A stretch of DNA of 64,000 nucleotides from Chryseobacterium sp. StRB126 (lineage in GTDB: Bacteria; Bacteroidota; Bacteroidia; Flavobacteriales; Weeksellaceae): the NCBI RefSeq assembly GCF_000829375.1, contig NZ_AP014624.1, forward strand, positions 1,302,001-1,366,000. The letters are read 5' to 3'. Below, piece by piece: positions 23,003 to 31,136 of this stretch. The translations under genes were made by a program, and so were the position numbers. The notes beneath the pieces were generated by a model. That model saw only the letters and a program-made list of their open reading frames with translations. It made no database searches and had not been told where the DNA came from. The first letter of the stretch is position 1; the number at the start of each line of letters is the position of its first letter.

Positions 23003-23027
23003 CATCAACGTTGATGCTTCAAAACTA
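23003..23027 (-). promoter_or_regulatory. Precursor promoter box with palindromic operator candidate
   Basis: The reverse strand has TAGTTTTG (23020-23027), a perfect TAnnTTTG box. Directly downstream lies the perfect 14-bp palindrome CATCAACGTTGATG (23003-23016), which covers the predicted transcription start. The untranslated leader would be about 120 bases. An operator at the start site suits repressor control. Confidence 0.45.
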
Positions 23028-23496
23028 AAAATAAATACATCACTTAATTGTGATAATTGTTGTAATTTATTTGTAAATTTTATAACATATTTCTGTAATA
23101 TGTATAGGATGTATATTGAATTTATCCTGTTGATTTTTAGGGAGTTTTAATGAAAGTAAAGAAACTTTAAAATGATATGAATTATCATGTGAGAAGAAAT
23201 GGAAAAAAATAAATTAATAAAAATGGAAAACAGTATTATTTTCTATTGTACATAAAATATACACAAAAGTTAATTTGCATGCATGCTCTTAAATTGTGCA
23301 AAATTATAATGATTGTTAGGGAAGTATTTAATATATGAATAAATAATATTCTAAAGGGCTATATGCCTATGTGGTTTAAAAAGATTTCTAATATACAGGC
23401 AGCCAGGATATCTGGAGTTCATAAGCATACCTAAATTCAAGATTTATTGATAAGTTGGGACAAATAATTCGCGTATTCGTTACTGAACATTGTGAT
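23028..23496. other. Intergenic, no gene seen
   Basis: This AT-rich stretch between the RiPP promoter and the TPR regulator's stop has no frame longer than about 25 codons that looks coding, and no hairpin with a clear T tract. A weak 23-codon frame near 23363 is not supported by a ribosome site or neighbours. Confidence 0.6.
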
Positions 23497-25344
23497 TTAT
23501 TCAGAAAGTACTCCCTGAAAGAAAGTTTCCAGAGCTATATTTTCGTCCAGTCCTAATTTCTTTTTCAGGCGGTATTTGGTCATTCTTACACTTTTAGGTT
23601 CCACATTCAGAAGGTTGGCAATTTGTTTGGTATCCATTCCCAGATAAATATAGGCACAATATTTAAGGTCTAGTGGTGTTAGTTTCTGTTTAGCTTTTTC
23701 ATTGATGTTTTTGAAGAAATCAGGATGCAATTCCTGAATGGTAAATCTGATCTTTTCAAAATCATTATCTACACGGTTCTGTTCTTTTACAACCTGACTG
23801 ATATTAATATCTGTGTCCGAAAGCTGAGTCTGAAGCTGCTGGAGCACTTCATTTTTATGCTGAATATGGAGCTGGCTGGCTAGAACTTCACTCTGAAGCT
23901 TCTGCTGTCGTAAGGTAAGAAGTTCCTGTTCCGCTTTTAATCTGGCTTGTTCTTCTTTCTGAAGTTTGATCAGCATTTCTGTTTCGTGTTTTTCGGTATT
24001 GAGCTTCTTTTCTCTTTCTATGGAGTAACGTAGTTTGTAATGATAGGAGCGGAACATAAAAAATGCTCCAATTAATCCTATAATTCCCAGCCCTATATAC
24101 AGAAACTTTTCTTTTTTAAGGCTTAATGTTTTTTCTGTAAGAGCTTTTAATTCAGTCTCTTTTTTCTGTGATTGAAACTGAGCTTCCAGTCTTTTTGCTG
24201 TTTCTGCCTGTCCTTCGTTATAAAGAAGATTATTGTATTCTGCTACTTTCGTCTGATATTCGTAGGCTTTTTGGTAGTTTTTCTGTTTTTCATATAGTTT
24301 GGAAAGATCAGTGACTACATTAATCATTACAGGATAGTACACAGGCTTCTGAGTCAATAGAATCTGTTCTGCTTTTAAAAGATATTTTTCAGATAAGGCG
24401 TCATTCCGGTCACGGGTGGCAAGATTGCTGAGAATGCCGAGTGCACCCGCCTGGATTCCCTGATTTAAAGTGGTATGTTGGGTAAGGGTAAGAATTTCAT
24501 TAGCCTTATCCTGAATTTCCTTGCGGATTTCCGGAGTCATAACCGGATAGCTCAGGTAGTAATTGGCTAGGTTTAATAGAGCTAATGCATGAGCATGGGC
24601 TGAAACCTGCCCTGGAAACTGTTGATAAAGCGAAACTGCTTTTTTACACATCTCTATAACAAGCTTTAAATCTTTTAAATCTCCGGTTTTTTCATAAGGA
24701 AAGTAATAACAGACCGCCATGGCAGAATAAGCCGAACTCAGCATGTTTTTACTCCCAGATTTTTGAGCCAATTCCACCGCTTTCTGAGCATACACTGTGG
24801 CGTTTTTTGCATCATTCCATTCAGAGTGGATGCCGTATAGAAGATAATTGAGTTTTGCGTTCAGTAGAACTTCTGAGGGAAGTTTTTCAACCTGTGGAAG
24901 TGTTTTCTGAATAAGCTTTATGGTATTTTCAGATTCACCCAGAGTATTATTATAGTAGATATTCAGATAAGCAGCATATAGTGAAGCTGTTTTATCATTT
25001 GTTTTTTGAGCGGCTGTATTAGCATCATCAATAAGCTGTGGAACCTTATCATATTGAGATTGGTTGAGCTTTATAATTCCATTCTGAACCAAAGCCTTTA
25101 CTTCTTCCGTATAATTATGTTCATTTTTGGCCAGTTTTAATTGTTCCTGAACATATTTTTCAGCAACAGGATATTGGTCACTGACTCTGTAATATTCTGT
25201 AAGTTCATTATAAATTTTAAACTTTTCCTCAGCAGAATTGTTGCTCTTCAATTGATTTTTAAGACCATCAATGAATGTATTTTGTGCCGGGCAAAAAATA
25301 CAGATAAAGAATATAAAGTATAAAAAAGAGAAGTGCAGTTTCAT
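23497..25344 (-). CDS. TPR repeat, membrane-anchored regulator with LuxR-type HTH
   Basis: Start chosen at 25344 (MKLHFSFLYFIFFICIF), which gives a normal signal-peptide-like N-terminus and 615 residues; the track start adds five residues. Periplasmic tetratricopeptide-like helices run from about 25 to 365 (KNYQKAYEYQTKVAEYNNLL). A membrane segment is at about 395-415 (LYIGLGIIGLIGAFFMF), then a coiled coil rich in Gln and Glu. The C-terminus is a helix-turn-helix like those of two-component regulators (LTPLDLKYCAYIYLGM, then IANLLNVEPKSVRMTKYRLK). Such one-protein sensors are common in Bacteroidetes; the signal and targets are unknown. It is divergent from the gene run at 25567. Confidence 0.9.
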   Translation of the reverse strand: MKLHFSFLYFIFFICIFCPAQNTFIDGLKNQLKSNNSAEEKFKIYNELTEYYRVSDQYPVAEKYVQEQLKLAKNEHNYTEEVKALVQNGIIKLNQSQYDKVPQLIDDANTAAQKTNDKTASLYAAYLNIYYNNTLGESENTIKLIQKTLPQVEKLPSEVLLNAKLNYLLYGIHSEWNDAKNATVYAQKAVELAQKSGSKNMLSSAYSAMAVCYYFPYEKTGDLKDLKLVIEMCKKAVSLYQQFPGQVSAHAHALALLNLANYYLSYPVMTPEIRKEIQDKANEILTLTQHTTLNQGIQAGALGILSNLATRDRNDALSEKYLLKAEQILLTQKPVYYPVMINVVTDLSKLYEKQKNYQKAYEYQTKVAEYNNLLYNEGQAETAKRLEAQFQSQKKETELKALTEKTLSLKKEKFLYIGLGIIGLIGAFFMFRSYHYKLRYSIEREKKLNTEKHETEMLIKLQKEEQARLKAEQELLTLRQQKLQSEVLASQLHIQHKNEVLQQLQTQLSDTDINISQVVKEQNRVDNDFEKIRFTIQELHPDFFKNINEKAKQKLTPLDLKYCAYIYLGMDTKQIANLLNVEPKSVRMTKYRLKKKLGLDENIALETFFQGVLSE

Positions 25345-25447
25345 GAAGTGAAAGTACAAAAATTGCGGATACCCATCAATGATTCAAGTTAAAAAATGAA
25401 AATGTAGTCGGATTTTAAATAGTTGTTAATTAGTTGTTTGTGATGAG

Positions 25448-25467
25448 TTGTAGACACTTTGTAGACA
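25448..25467. repeat. Direct repeat TTGTAGACA at one-helical-turn spacing
   Basis: TTGTAGACA occurs at 25448-25456 and 25459-25467, 11 bases apart. A related TTGTAGTTG follows near 25492. The pair is upstream of the nine-gene run starting at 25567 and could be a regulator site. Confidence 0.4.
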
Positions 25468-25566
25468 TTGTTTTTTTGGGGTGAAGTTGTTTTGTAGTTG
25501 CATGAAAAACTGGAGTTATGTTTTTCCGTTGCAATTTTGAAACAGGAAAAAATCAAAAAAATTATC

Positions 25567-25887
25567 ATGGACAACAAAACATTATCTATCGTATCATACA
25601 TTACCATTATCGGATGGTTGATTGCTTTTATATCAGGAAAAGATAAAACAGACAGCCTTTTAAGATATCATCTTAAACAGTCATTGGGAGTTGTTATTCT
25701 TTCTTTTATTCTCTCAACTATTCTTGGAATTTTGATTTCGGTTACACATCTTGGTATACTGGGTATAATTGCTGTTCTGCCATTGGTACTGATGATTATT
25801 GGTGCTATTAATGCTGCTAATGAGGTTGAAAAACCTTTGCCGTTAATCGGAAAAATGATTGAAGATAAATTTTCATTTATCAGTTAG
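25567..25887 (+). CDS. DUF4870-like small membrane protein
   Basis: The ATG at 25567 is preferred (MDNKTLSIVSYITIIGW); the upstream in-frame ATG at 25498 adds a polar stretch that breaks the family pattern. The 106-residue product has three membrane segments: about 5-20, 40-65 (LGVVILSFILSTILGILI) and 70-90. It matches the Tic20/DUF4870 layout, including GKDKTDSLLRYHLKQSLG in the first loop. It heads a forward run of nine genes that ends near 30377. The family function is unknown. Confidence 0.8.
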   Translation: MDNKTLSIVSYITIIGWLIAFISGKDKTDSLLRYHLKQSLGVVILSFILSTILGILISVTHLGILGIIAVLPLVLMIIGAINAANEVEKPLPLIGKMIEDKFSFIS

Positions 25888-25907
25888 AGTGTCGAATACT
25901 TACAGGG

Positions 25908-26381
25908 ATGGAAGAATTTAAACATTTAAAAAGAGAAGGAACAGAATATCAGGTAAAGCAATACCTGTCTTTACAGCATATTATAGTGATTGCTTGGCTT
26001 CTGATTTCGATTATTGTGATGGTTAATACCAGTTATCTGAAAACAGGAATCATTATGTTGATATTTTCATTGTTGCTGACGATTGTTTCCTTTATGCCAC
26101 CAAAGGTTTGTTTTGATCCAGCGTTAAATTGTCTTACTATTCTTAACCGAGGCTTAAACCATCGGAAATTTACTTATGATCTTAAAGATTTTGAAGGATT
26201 TGAGTTGCAGATCATGTATATTGGCTTCATTCCTTTAGGGTGTTATTTATATGGGAATTTTAAGAATGTATCCCGTTTCAAGCGTCCGGTTATATCTCAA
26301 TCCTTCAGTAAGAAAACCATGCAGGAAGTGGTGAATGAACTGGAGGATCTTAATATAAAGCCCAACATAACATCTATTTAA
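25908..26381 (+). CDS. Two-membrane-segment protein with PH-like C-terminal domain
   Basis: The 157-residue protein has two adjacent membrane segments (about 27-42 and 48-64, LKTGIIMLIFSLLLTIVSF) and a cytoplasmic beta-rich domain. The motif FTYDLKDFEGFELQI, then YIGFIPLG, is repeated in the protein at 29402 (TYDLKDFTNFHV, then YMGFI), so the two are paralogs. The fold of such proteins resembles bacterial PH domains, but this is inference. It lies 20 bases after the DUF4870-like gene. Confidence 0.7.
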   Translation: MEEFKHLKREGTEYQVKQYLSLQHIIVIAWLLISIIVMVNTSYLKTGIIMLIFSLLLTIVSFMPPKVCFDPALNCLTILNRGLNHRKFTYDLKDFEGFELQIMYIGFIPLGCYLYGNFKNVSRFKRPVISQSFSKKTMQEVVNELEDLNIKPNITSI

Positions 26382-26397
26382 CTTTTAATATTAGACT

Positions 26398-27354
26398 ATG
26401 AAAAAATCATTGCTCATCGCAGGAATACTTAGTATTGGTATTTCTCTGACTTCCTGTGATAAACTGGAGAAGATTAAAGAAAAACTGTCACAAAGTGGAA
26501 ATAGTACACAAGTAAACCCTTTCAGTGTTAATTCAGGAGATGAAAACAGAGATATAGTTTCCTTTAATAATAAGGTGGTGAAAATGGATGAGGCCCAGGC
26601 AGAATTCATTAAAAACTTTCAGGAATCACTGGCTCAAATGGAAGAGTATGTGAAAAATGTTACAGCCAATCCACAATATTCAGGCATGTCTCCAATATTT
26701 ACACCTACCATCATGATGTGGATTAACCAGGAGATTAAAGCTCCTAATGTATTGGGAAAAAACTATCAGGTTCTGGTAGATAAAATGAAAGATACAGCTA
26801 CTCAGTTACAGGCCCTGAAGAAAGATCTGGAAACCTATAAAACAGCAGAAGACTGGAAGGATGATAAAGGAAAGAAAATCAATGAAATTAGTGAAAAAGC
26901 CAATAAACTGATACAGGAAAACCGTAATACGGCCAACGAGCTGTTTTCCAAACTCTCTCCAAAAGCAGATAAAGCTGAAATGGAAATTCTTAAAGACCAT
27001 CCATTAAAAGATCATATCATTCAGTCTAAAGAAGCTATGGAGCTTACTCAAAAGATTGTTGATGATTCTTATAATATTACAGATTTGAATGCCTACAAGC
27101 ACAAATTTGCACAACAATATCAGCAGATGGAAAAGCTATACACCAGGAATATTGATGAAAAAATTCCATATTCAGAAAAGCAGAAAGAAAGCAGTTACAC
27201 TGCACTTAATAATGCTTTGAATGATTTTCTGGGTAAGATGAGAATTGTGCAGCGAAGTCTGAATGAAAACAGCAGTGAACTGAATCACGATCTTGATGAT
27301 CTTGAAAGTGAAGCCGGCACTGTTCTTAACCGTTACAATAATTTTGTAGATTAA
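26398..27354 (+). CDS. DUF3829 (YiiG-like) lipoprotein
   Basis: The 318-residue protein has a lipoprotein signal (MKKSLLIAGILSIGISLTSC, Cys20). The remainder is helical: IVSFNNKVVKMDEAQ, MKDTATQLQALKKDLETYK and SSYTALNNALNDFLGKM. The helical pattern and the NKVV segment recall DUF3829, also known as YiiG family, periplasmic proteins of unknown function. It is the third gene of the run and follows its neighbour by 16 bases. Confidence 0.72.
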   Translation: MKKSLLIAGILSIGISLTSCDKLEKIKEKLSQSGNSTQVNPFSVNSGDENRDIVSFNNKVVKMDEAQAEFIKNFQESLAQMEEYVKNVTANPQYSGMSPIFTPTIMMWINQEIKAPNVLGKNYQVLVDKMKDTATQLQALKKDLETYKTAEDWKDDKGKKINEISEKANKLIQENRNTANELFSKLSPKADKAEMEILKDHPLKDHIIQSKEAMELTQKIVDDSYNITDLNAYKHKFAQQYQQMEKLYTRNIDEKIPYSEKQKESSYTALNNALNDFLGKMRIVQRSLNENSSELNHDLDDLESEAGTVLNRYNNFVD

Positions 27355-27375
27355 TAACCCTTACAATATAATACT

Positions 27376-27552
27376 ATGAAAAAGACACTAAGCATTATCA
27401 TGATTATCATAGGTTTTTGCCTGATCGTTATTATAAAAATAGGTCCGTCTAAAGAGACGTCCTGGCTCTTTACTTATGGCGACTTGATTCCAATGGTCGT
27501 TGCGGCAGTCATTATAATTCCCGGTTGGATTATGTATAAAAAAAGCAGATAA
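27376..27552 (+). CDS. 58-residue membrane protein
   Basis: The frame ATG 27376 to TAA 27550-27552 is preceded closely by the DUF3829 gene. It encodes two hydrophobic segments, MKKTLSIIMIIIGFCLIVII and LIPMVVAAVIIIPGWIMY, separated by about 20 polar residues. The short spacing and the two good membrane spans support a real gene. Function is unknown. Confidence 0.65.
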   Translation: MKKTLSIIMIIIGFCLIVIIKIGPSKETSWLFTYGDLIPMVVAAVIIIPGWIMYKKSR

Positions 27553-27665
27553 CTTCAAAATTATAAAATAAGCTAGCTATAATCGTGAATTTGGCTGGAC
27601 TATTAATGAATATATCAACATGATAAGGGTAATTTTACCGCCCCATTTAAATCAAGAAACAGAGC

Positions 27666-28208
27666 ATGGATTTTGAGATGTTGAAACAACAGATAGAAGA
27701 AGCTGCAAAAAAAGCCTTTTTAGAAATGTTTGAAAAGCATGGTGCTGAAAATATTTACAGCTTTGCTTTATATAGTGATGAGGGAGCAATGACTGTTTGC
27801 CCTTCTTCCAATACATTGGAAACACTTAAGAATATAGATAAGGATGATGCTGTGTACTATAAATTTGAACCTGCAGAATGGACGTATGAAATGAAAGGTG
27901 CAGATCAGGAATTTAATGAAATTTGTGACCACCTGAGAGCAGAGCTTGAGAAGTATGAAGATGAGGGTGAATATGAAGAATGGTTTCAGGAATTTCAAAC
28001 CAGACTTTATACCAGCTGTATTGAAGTTTTGGAAAAGCTTAAAAATGAGAACTTTTTTAAAAATATTATAGGGAAAGATATTTTCTTGATTTTCACCGTT
28101 TCAGATTATGAATTTGAGAAGCAAGATCTGAAAAATATAATTATCAGACTTAATGATAATGAGCATAAAAGTGAATATCTGGATTGGATGGAAACCTGGG
28201 GCAATTGA
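27666..28208 (+). CDS. DUF4303-like protein, possible immunity-type protein
   Basis: The 180-residue protein has the DUF4303 features: an N-terminal helical segment (IEEAAKKAFLEMFEKHGAEN), the strand IYSFALYSDEGAMTVCPSSN, a Glu-rich middle with EPAEWTYEMKG, and the C-terminal GKDIFLIFTVSDYEFE. Members of this family are found near polymorphic-toxin immunity proteins, and many appear in clusters like this. No toxin gene is within the window, so immunity is inference. Start at 27666 is preferred; Met at 27678 is an alternative. Confidence 0.7.
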   Translation: MDFEMLKQQIEEAAKKAFLEMFEKHGAENIYSFALYSDEGAMTVCPSSNTLETLKNIDKDDAVYYKFEPAEWTYEMKGADQEFNEICDHLRAELEKYEDEGEYEEWFQEFQTRLYTSCIEVLEKLKNENFFKNIIGKDIFLIFTVSDYEFEKQDLKNIIIRLNDNEHKSEYLDWMETWGN

Positions 28209-28244
28209 AAGGATGAAGAAAAAAAACACATTTCATTATATAAT

Positions 28245-28784
28245 ATGAAGCAGAATAAAATAATTGTCTCAGACACATCTTACAACAGTAATGATCCTTA
28301 TGATTTGATCCTTTCCAATATTTCAGTGGTGAATCTCCTGAACGAAGAAGAATTTGAAGTCGAAAACATGCACGAAGATTCCATCATCAGCTATTATCTT
28401 GATTACTACCTGGCGCAATATTCCAATGGGAATTTTTCCCAGTTTGTATGGAATTCTGGGTGGTCACCGGAGCTCAATAGAGATATTGAAGAAGGGTTAA
28501 GAAAAATAGGGGCACAAAAACACCTTGCTCTTTTTCTTGAGCAAAGTTCACTGGTAGAAAGACTGGAAGATGGAGAATTAGAAGAATATCTGAAAAGAGA
28601 ATACTTTGGACCCAATAAAACCAGAGATAAACTGAAAAATAGTTCATTTTACAGCTTAGAAGAAGATTTAATTATATTACATTCGCAGTGGTTGAGGAAT
28701 CATCAGGATTTACAGGTTTTACCTCTTGAAGAGATGTTTTCAGAACTAGAAAAACTAGTCGGTAGAAAAATTAACAGACCATAA
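28245..28784 (+). CDS. DUF4375/DMP19-like protein
   Basis: The 179-residue protein contains the conserved YYLDYYLAQYSNGNFSQFVW, then NSGWSP, of the DUF4375/DMP19 family. Neisseria DMP19 is a DNA-mimic protein that binds a regulator, and related proteins occur in immunity loci. The C-terminal half has LEEDLIILHSQWLRNH. The acidic composition is consistent with the family. Spacing to the neighbour on each side is 20-40 bases, so it is part of the same forward run. Confidence 0.8.
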   Translation: MKQNKIIVSDTSYNSNDPYDLILSNISVVNLLNEEEFEVENMHEDSIISYYLDYYLAQYSNGNFSQFVWNSGWSPELNRDIEEGLRKIGAQKHLALFLEQSSLVERLEDGELEEYLKREYFGPNKTRDKLKNSSFYSLEEDLIILHSQWLRNHQDLQVLPLEEMFSELEKLVGRKINRP

Positions 28785-28805
28785 TCATTTAAACGGAATC
28801 AGTCT

Positions 28806-29354
28806 ATGGAACGCCTTAAAAAACTCAATATTGAATTAAAAAAATATCTGGAAGAAACCAGTGTACAGCTTACAGAAGACCTGATTCATCTGTTGAATGG
28901 AGAGAATATCAGCTATGTGGATCACAAAGGAAAGTCTGATATCAAGGCATTCTATTTCGAGTATGAATATGAATATCTGAATATTGTATTCTGGGGGGTA
29001 GATAGAAAAGGTAACATTGCTACCAATACTGTTTCTTTACCCACTAACAAGGTCGGCAGTATTGAAAAAAACGGAGATTGGAATGCTCTGATCCCGGAAA
29101 AAATATGGAATATCGTCTCAGATTTTCAGGATCATTACGAAGGAGATGATTTTGATGATATTCTGGATGAATATGATGATGAAAAATATAAACTGTTTGA
29201 ACAATGGTTTTTTGATTGCTGGAAGAAAGCATCGGAACAAACTAAAATAAAAATGGACGCCTATTTTTCTATTCATGATACCTATTTCAGAACAGACTTA
29301 AATACTCTGAAAATGATTAATGAAGATGAAATAGCACAACGCTACCAACCATAA
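28806..29354 (+). CDS. Hypothetical acidic protein, 182 residues
   Basis: A soluble protein with a helical N-terminus (MERLKKLNIELKKYLEETSV). A beta-rich middle follows (FYFEYEYEYLNIVFWGVDRK), then the acidic segment DDFDDILDEYDDEKYK near residue 118. The pattern is like small immunity or nucleic-acid-mimic proteins but no family is recognised. It begins 21 bases after the DUF4375 gene and precedes two membrane proteins. Confidence 0.65.
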   Translation: MERLKKLNIELKKYLEETSVQLTEDLIHLLNGENISYVDHKGKSDIKAFYFEYEYEYLNIVFWGVDRKGNIATNTVSLPTNKVGSIEKNGDWNALIPEKIWNIVSDFQDHYEGDDFDDILDEYDDEKYKLFEQWFFDCWKKASEQTKIKMDAYFSIHDTYFRTDLNTLKMINEDEIAQRYQP

Positions 29355-29401
29355 GAAGATTAATCTTTGTAATACTTAAATCACTATATAAATAAATTAT
29401 T

Positions 29402-29881
29402 ATGAATTCATACAAATTTTACAAACAGGAAGGAAATCTGTACATTTTTAAAAATCAACCGGTTTTTGTCTCTGTTTTATGTCTTTTCTTTTTAATAATA
29501 GCAGGACTTGTCTTTAAGGATGTAAGGATCTTAAGTCTTATTCTCATTGCATTGGTAGTGCTTATTGCTATCAATTTCTTTACAAAGAAATTTGTCATCG
29601 ATATGGATCGAAAAACCATTACCGGGAAACATACCATTTTTGTTCCGGCCAAAACCTATGATTTAAAGGATTTTACCAATTTCCACGTGCTGGCAACAAA
29701 GTATATGGGTTTTATTACAACTAATGTGATACTGTCTATTTATTTTGAAGTAGATGGAAAAGAAAAGCATCTGACCATCGGACAGGCTCTGACGCACAAA
29801 GGAATCCAAAAGATGGTGAATGAAACTGAAGATATCATGAAAATTAATGAACCAGGGAATGAATATAACAGACCGTTATAA
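29402..29881 (+). CDS. Two-membrane-segment protein with PH-like domain, paralog of the 25908 gene
   Basis: The 159-residue protein has two membrane segments (about 20-36 and 42-60, LSLILIALVVLIAINFF), then a beta-rich domain with ITGKHTIFVPAKTYDLKDFT and YMGFITTNVILSIYF. The DLKDF and YxGFI motifs match those in the gene at 25908, which indicates duplication. Its 3' end overlaps the next gene by up to 35 bases, depending on the start chosen. Function is unknown. Confidence 0.7.
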   Translation: MNSYKFYKQEGNLYIFKNQPVFVSVLCLFFLIIAGLVFKDVRILSLILIALVVLIAINFFTKKFVIDMDRKTITGKHTIFVPAKTYDLKDFTNFHVLATKYMGFITTNVILSIYFEVDGKEKHLTIGQALTHKGIQKMVNETEDIMKINEPGNEYNRPL

Positions 29882-30377
29882 ATTTGAAGAGAACGGTAGC
29901 GAAATCAGCATAATGCCCAATTATGATTTTTTGAAAGCTTTGGTATGGTGGCTGGTATTGGGAGGTATTGCTCTTCCCGTGATGGTCTATTACTTTATGG
30001 ATAAAATGTCTGGAGATCAGTTTAAAATAGGCCTGATGATATGGGCAATTTATATGATCTATTTCCTGTTTGACCTTTTTTTCAGAATCCCTGTAAAATA
30101 TATTTTTGATAAATCGGAGAAGTGTATTTACAAAAAATGGATGCTCTCCAAAAAGATCATGACGTTTGATGAAATGACTTATTTTATCAATGATGAAAGG
30201 GGCGGATATTATTATTCCATTGGAAAGAAGCGTAACCAGTTTGTGAAAAATTATAGAATCAGCAATTACTTTTCAGGCTCAAAGAAATCCATTGAGAGAG
30301 AAGATGATTATATAAAGGAAATATTACATCCAATCCTGACTGCCGTGGGAATTCCTTTGAATAAACCGGAACAATAA
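29847..30377 (+). CDS. Membrane protein, last gene of the 25.6-30.4 kb run
   Basis: The 176-residue protein overlaps the end of the preceding gene; Met at 29859 is an alternative start. It has two membrane segments (about 30-48 and 55-72, LMIWAIYMIYFLFDLFF) followed by a soluble domain with PVKYIFDKSEKCIYKKWML and MTYFINDERGGYYYS. The order of elements, two spans then a beta-rich tail, suggests a distant relation to the two PH-like paralogs of the run. A hairpin-rich repeat follows at 30437. Confidence 0.65.
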   Translation: MNQGMNITDRYKFEENGSEISIMPNYDFLKALVWWLVLGGIALPVMVYYFMDKMSGDQFKIGLMIWAIYMIYFLFDLFFRIPVKYIFDKSEKCIYKKWMLSKKIMTFDEMTYFINDERGGYYYSIGKKRNQFVKNYRISNYFSGSKKSIEREDDYIKEILHPILTAVGIPLNKPEQ

Positions 30378-30436
30378 AAAAACAAATGAAAAGTAGGGTA
30401 AGAACTACAACCATGATAACTATAAGCATGACCATT

Positions 30437-30489
30437 CCCCTCCGCTGGAGGGGTGGCAAAAATTCAAAGAATTTTTGACGGGGTGGTTA
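30437..30489. repeat. Composite hairpin repeat element
   Basis: Hairpin CCCCTCC-GCT-GGAGGGG (30437-30453) is followed by hairpin CAAAAATTC-AAA-GAATTTTTG (30457-30477) and then GACGGGGTGG. Two perfect stems in tandem with GGGGTGG at both ends look like a mobile or structural intergenic repeat. I remember similar sequences between genes in Chryseobacterium and Flavobacterium. Confidence 0.55.
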
Positions 30490-30537
30490 AAACATTGTAC
30501 AAAACTCCAACATTGAATCACTCATTCAATAAAAGAC

Positions 30538-30566
30538 TGCGGGCTGTTTCGAAGAAACAGCCCGCA
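30538..30566. terminator. Strong hairpin without a T tract
   Basis: A perfect 13-bp stem TGCGGGCTGTTTC / GAAACAGCCCGCA with a three-base loop lies after the gene run. No run of T follows, so it may act as a structural transcript end rather than a classic terminator. Confidence 0.5.
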
Positions 30567-30672
30567 ATTTGTTTATAAAAAAATGACTTTAAGTTAAATT
30601 TAGTATTCTTTATTTTTTGTAAAATTGCAATATTATATTAATTAATTCAAATAAATTCATTTATTATTGGTT

Positions 30673-30710
30673 TTTTTTTATTAATATTTTTTTATTAATA
30701 TTTTTTTTAT
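30673..30710. repeat. 14-bp AT tandem repeat upstream of the T9SS gene
   Basis: The unit TTTTTTTATTAATA occurs at 30673-30686 and 30687-30700 with a partial third copy. Such a tract can vary in length. The gap 30567-31136 otherwise holds no supported gene; a 68-residue frame at 30739 has no ribosome site or family and is left out. Confidence 0.5.
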
Positions 30711-31136
30711 ACATTTAATGTAGTGAAATTGAATAAGTGTGTTTACTTTAGATGTGACACCAAAAACTATGATTATGAGAATCAATAATTTTTTACCTTT
30801 TTTTCTCATTTCTATAAGTGATTCACTATTGAATGGTATTTTACCCGATTGTTTAATAGGTTTATTTACACTTAATTTTAAAAATAATGAACCTAAAATA
30901 CTTAATACAATGATTAAAAAAGTTAATTATTACGCTTGGTGTTAGTTGTTTTTTAATCAATTTGTGTACAGGTAGGTATTGAAATTAAAAATTGCCAGAA
31001 AGTTTTCAATGTAGCTGGTTTAAAACATGTTCTTTCCAGGTGATAGAATGTTGCTTGTATCTCTTTTTTTTATTTCACTCAGTATTTATATTTAAAATTT
31101 GACTTAAAAAAAACTAAAACCCAAAACCTCAATATT

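Noticed and set aside
30538..30566. Perfect 13-bp hairpin taken as a CRISPR-like or riboswitch element
   Set aside because: Only one copy, no spacer pattern and no downstream gene in leader distance. It is a simple hairpin.
30739..30945. 68-residue forward frame in the AT-rich gap before the T9SS gene
   Set aside because: It lacks a ribosome site, its composition follows the AT-rich background, and no family or coupling supports it.
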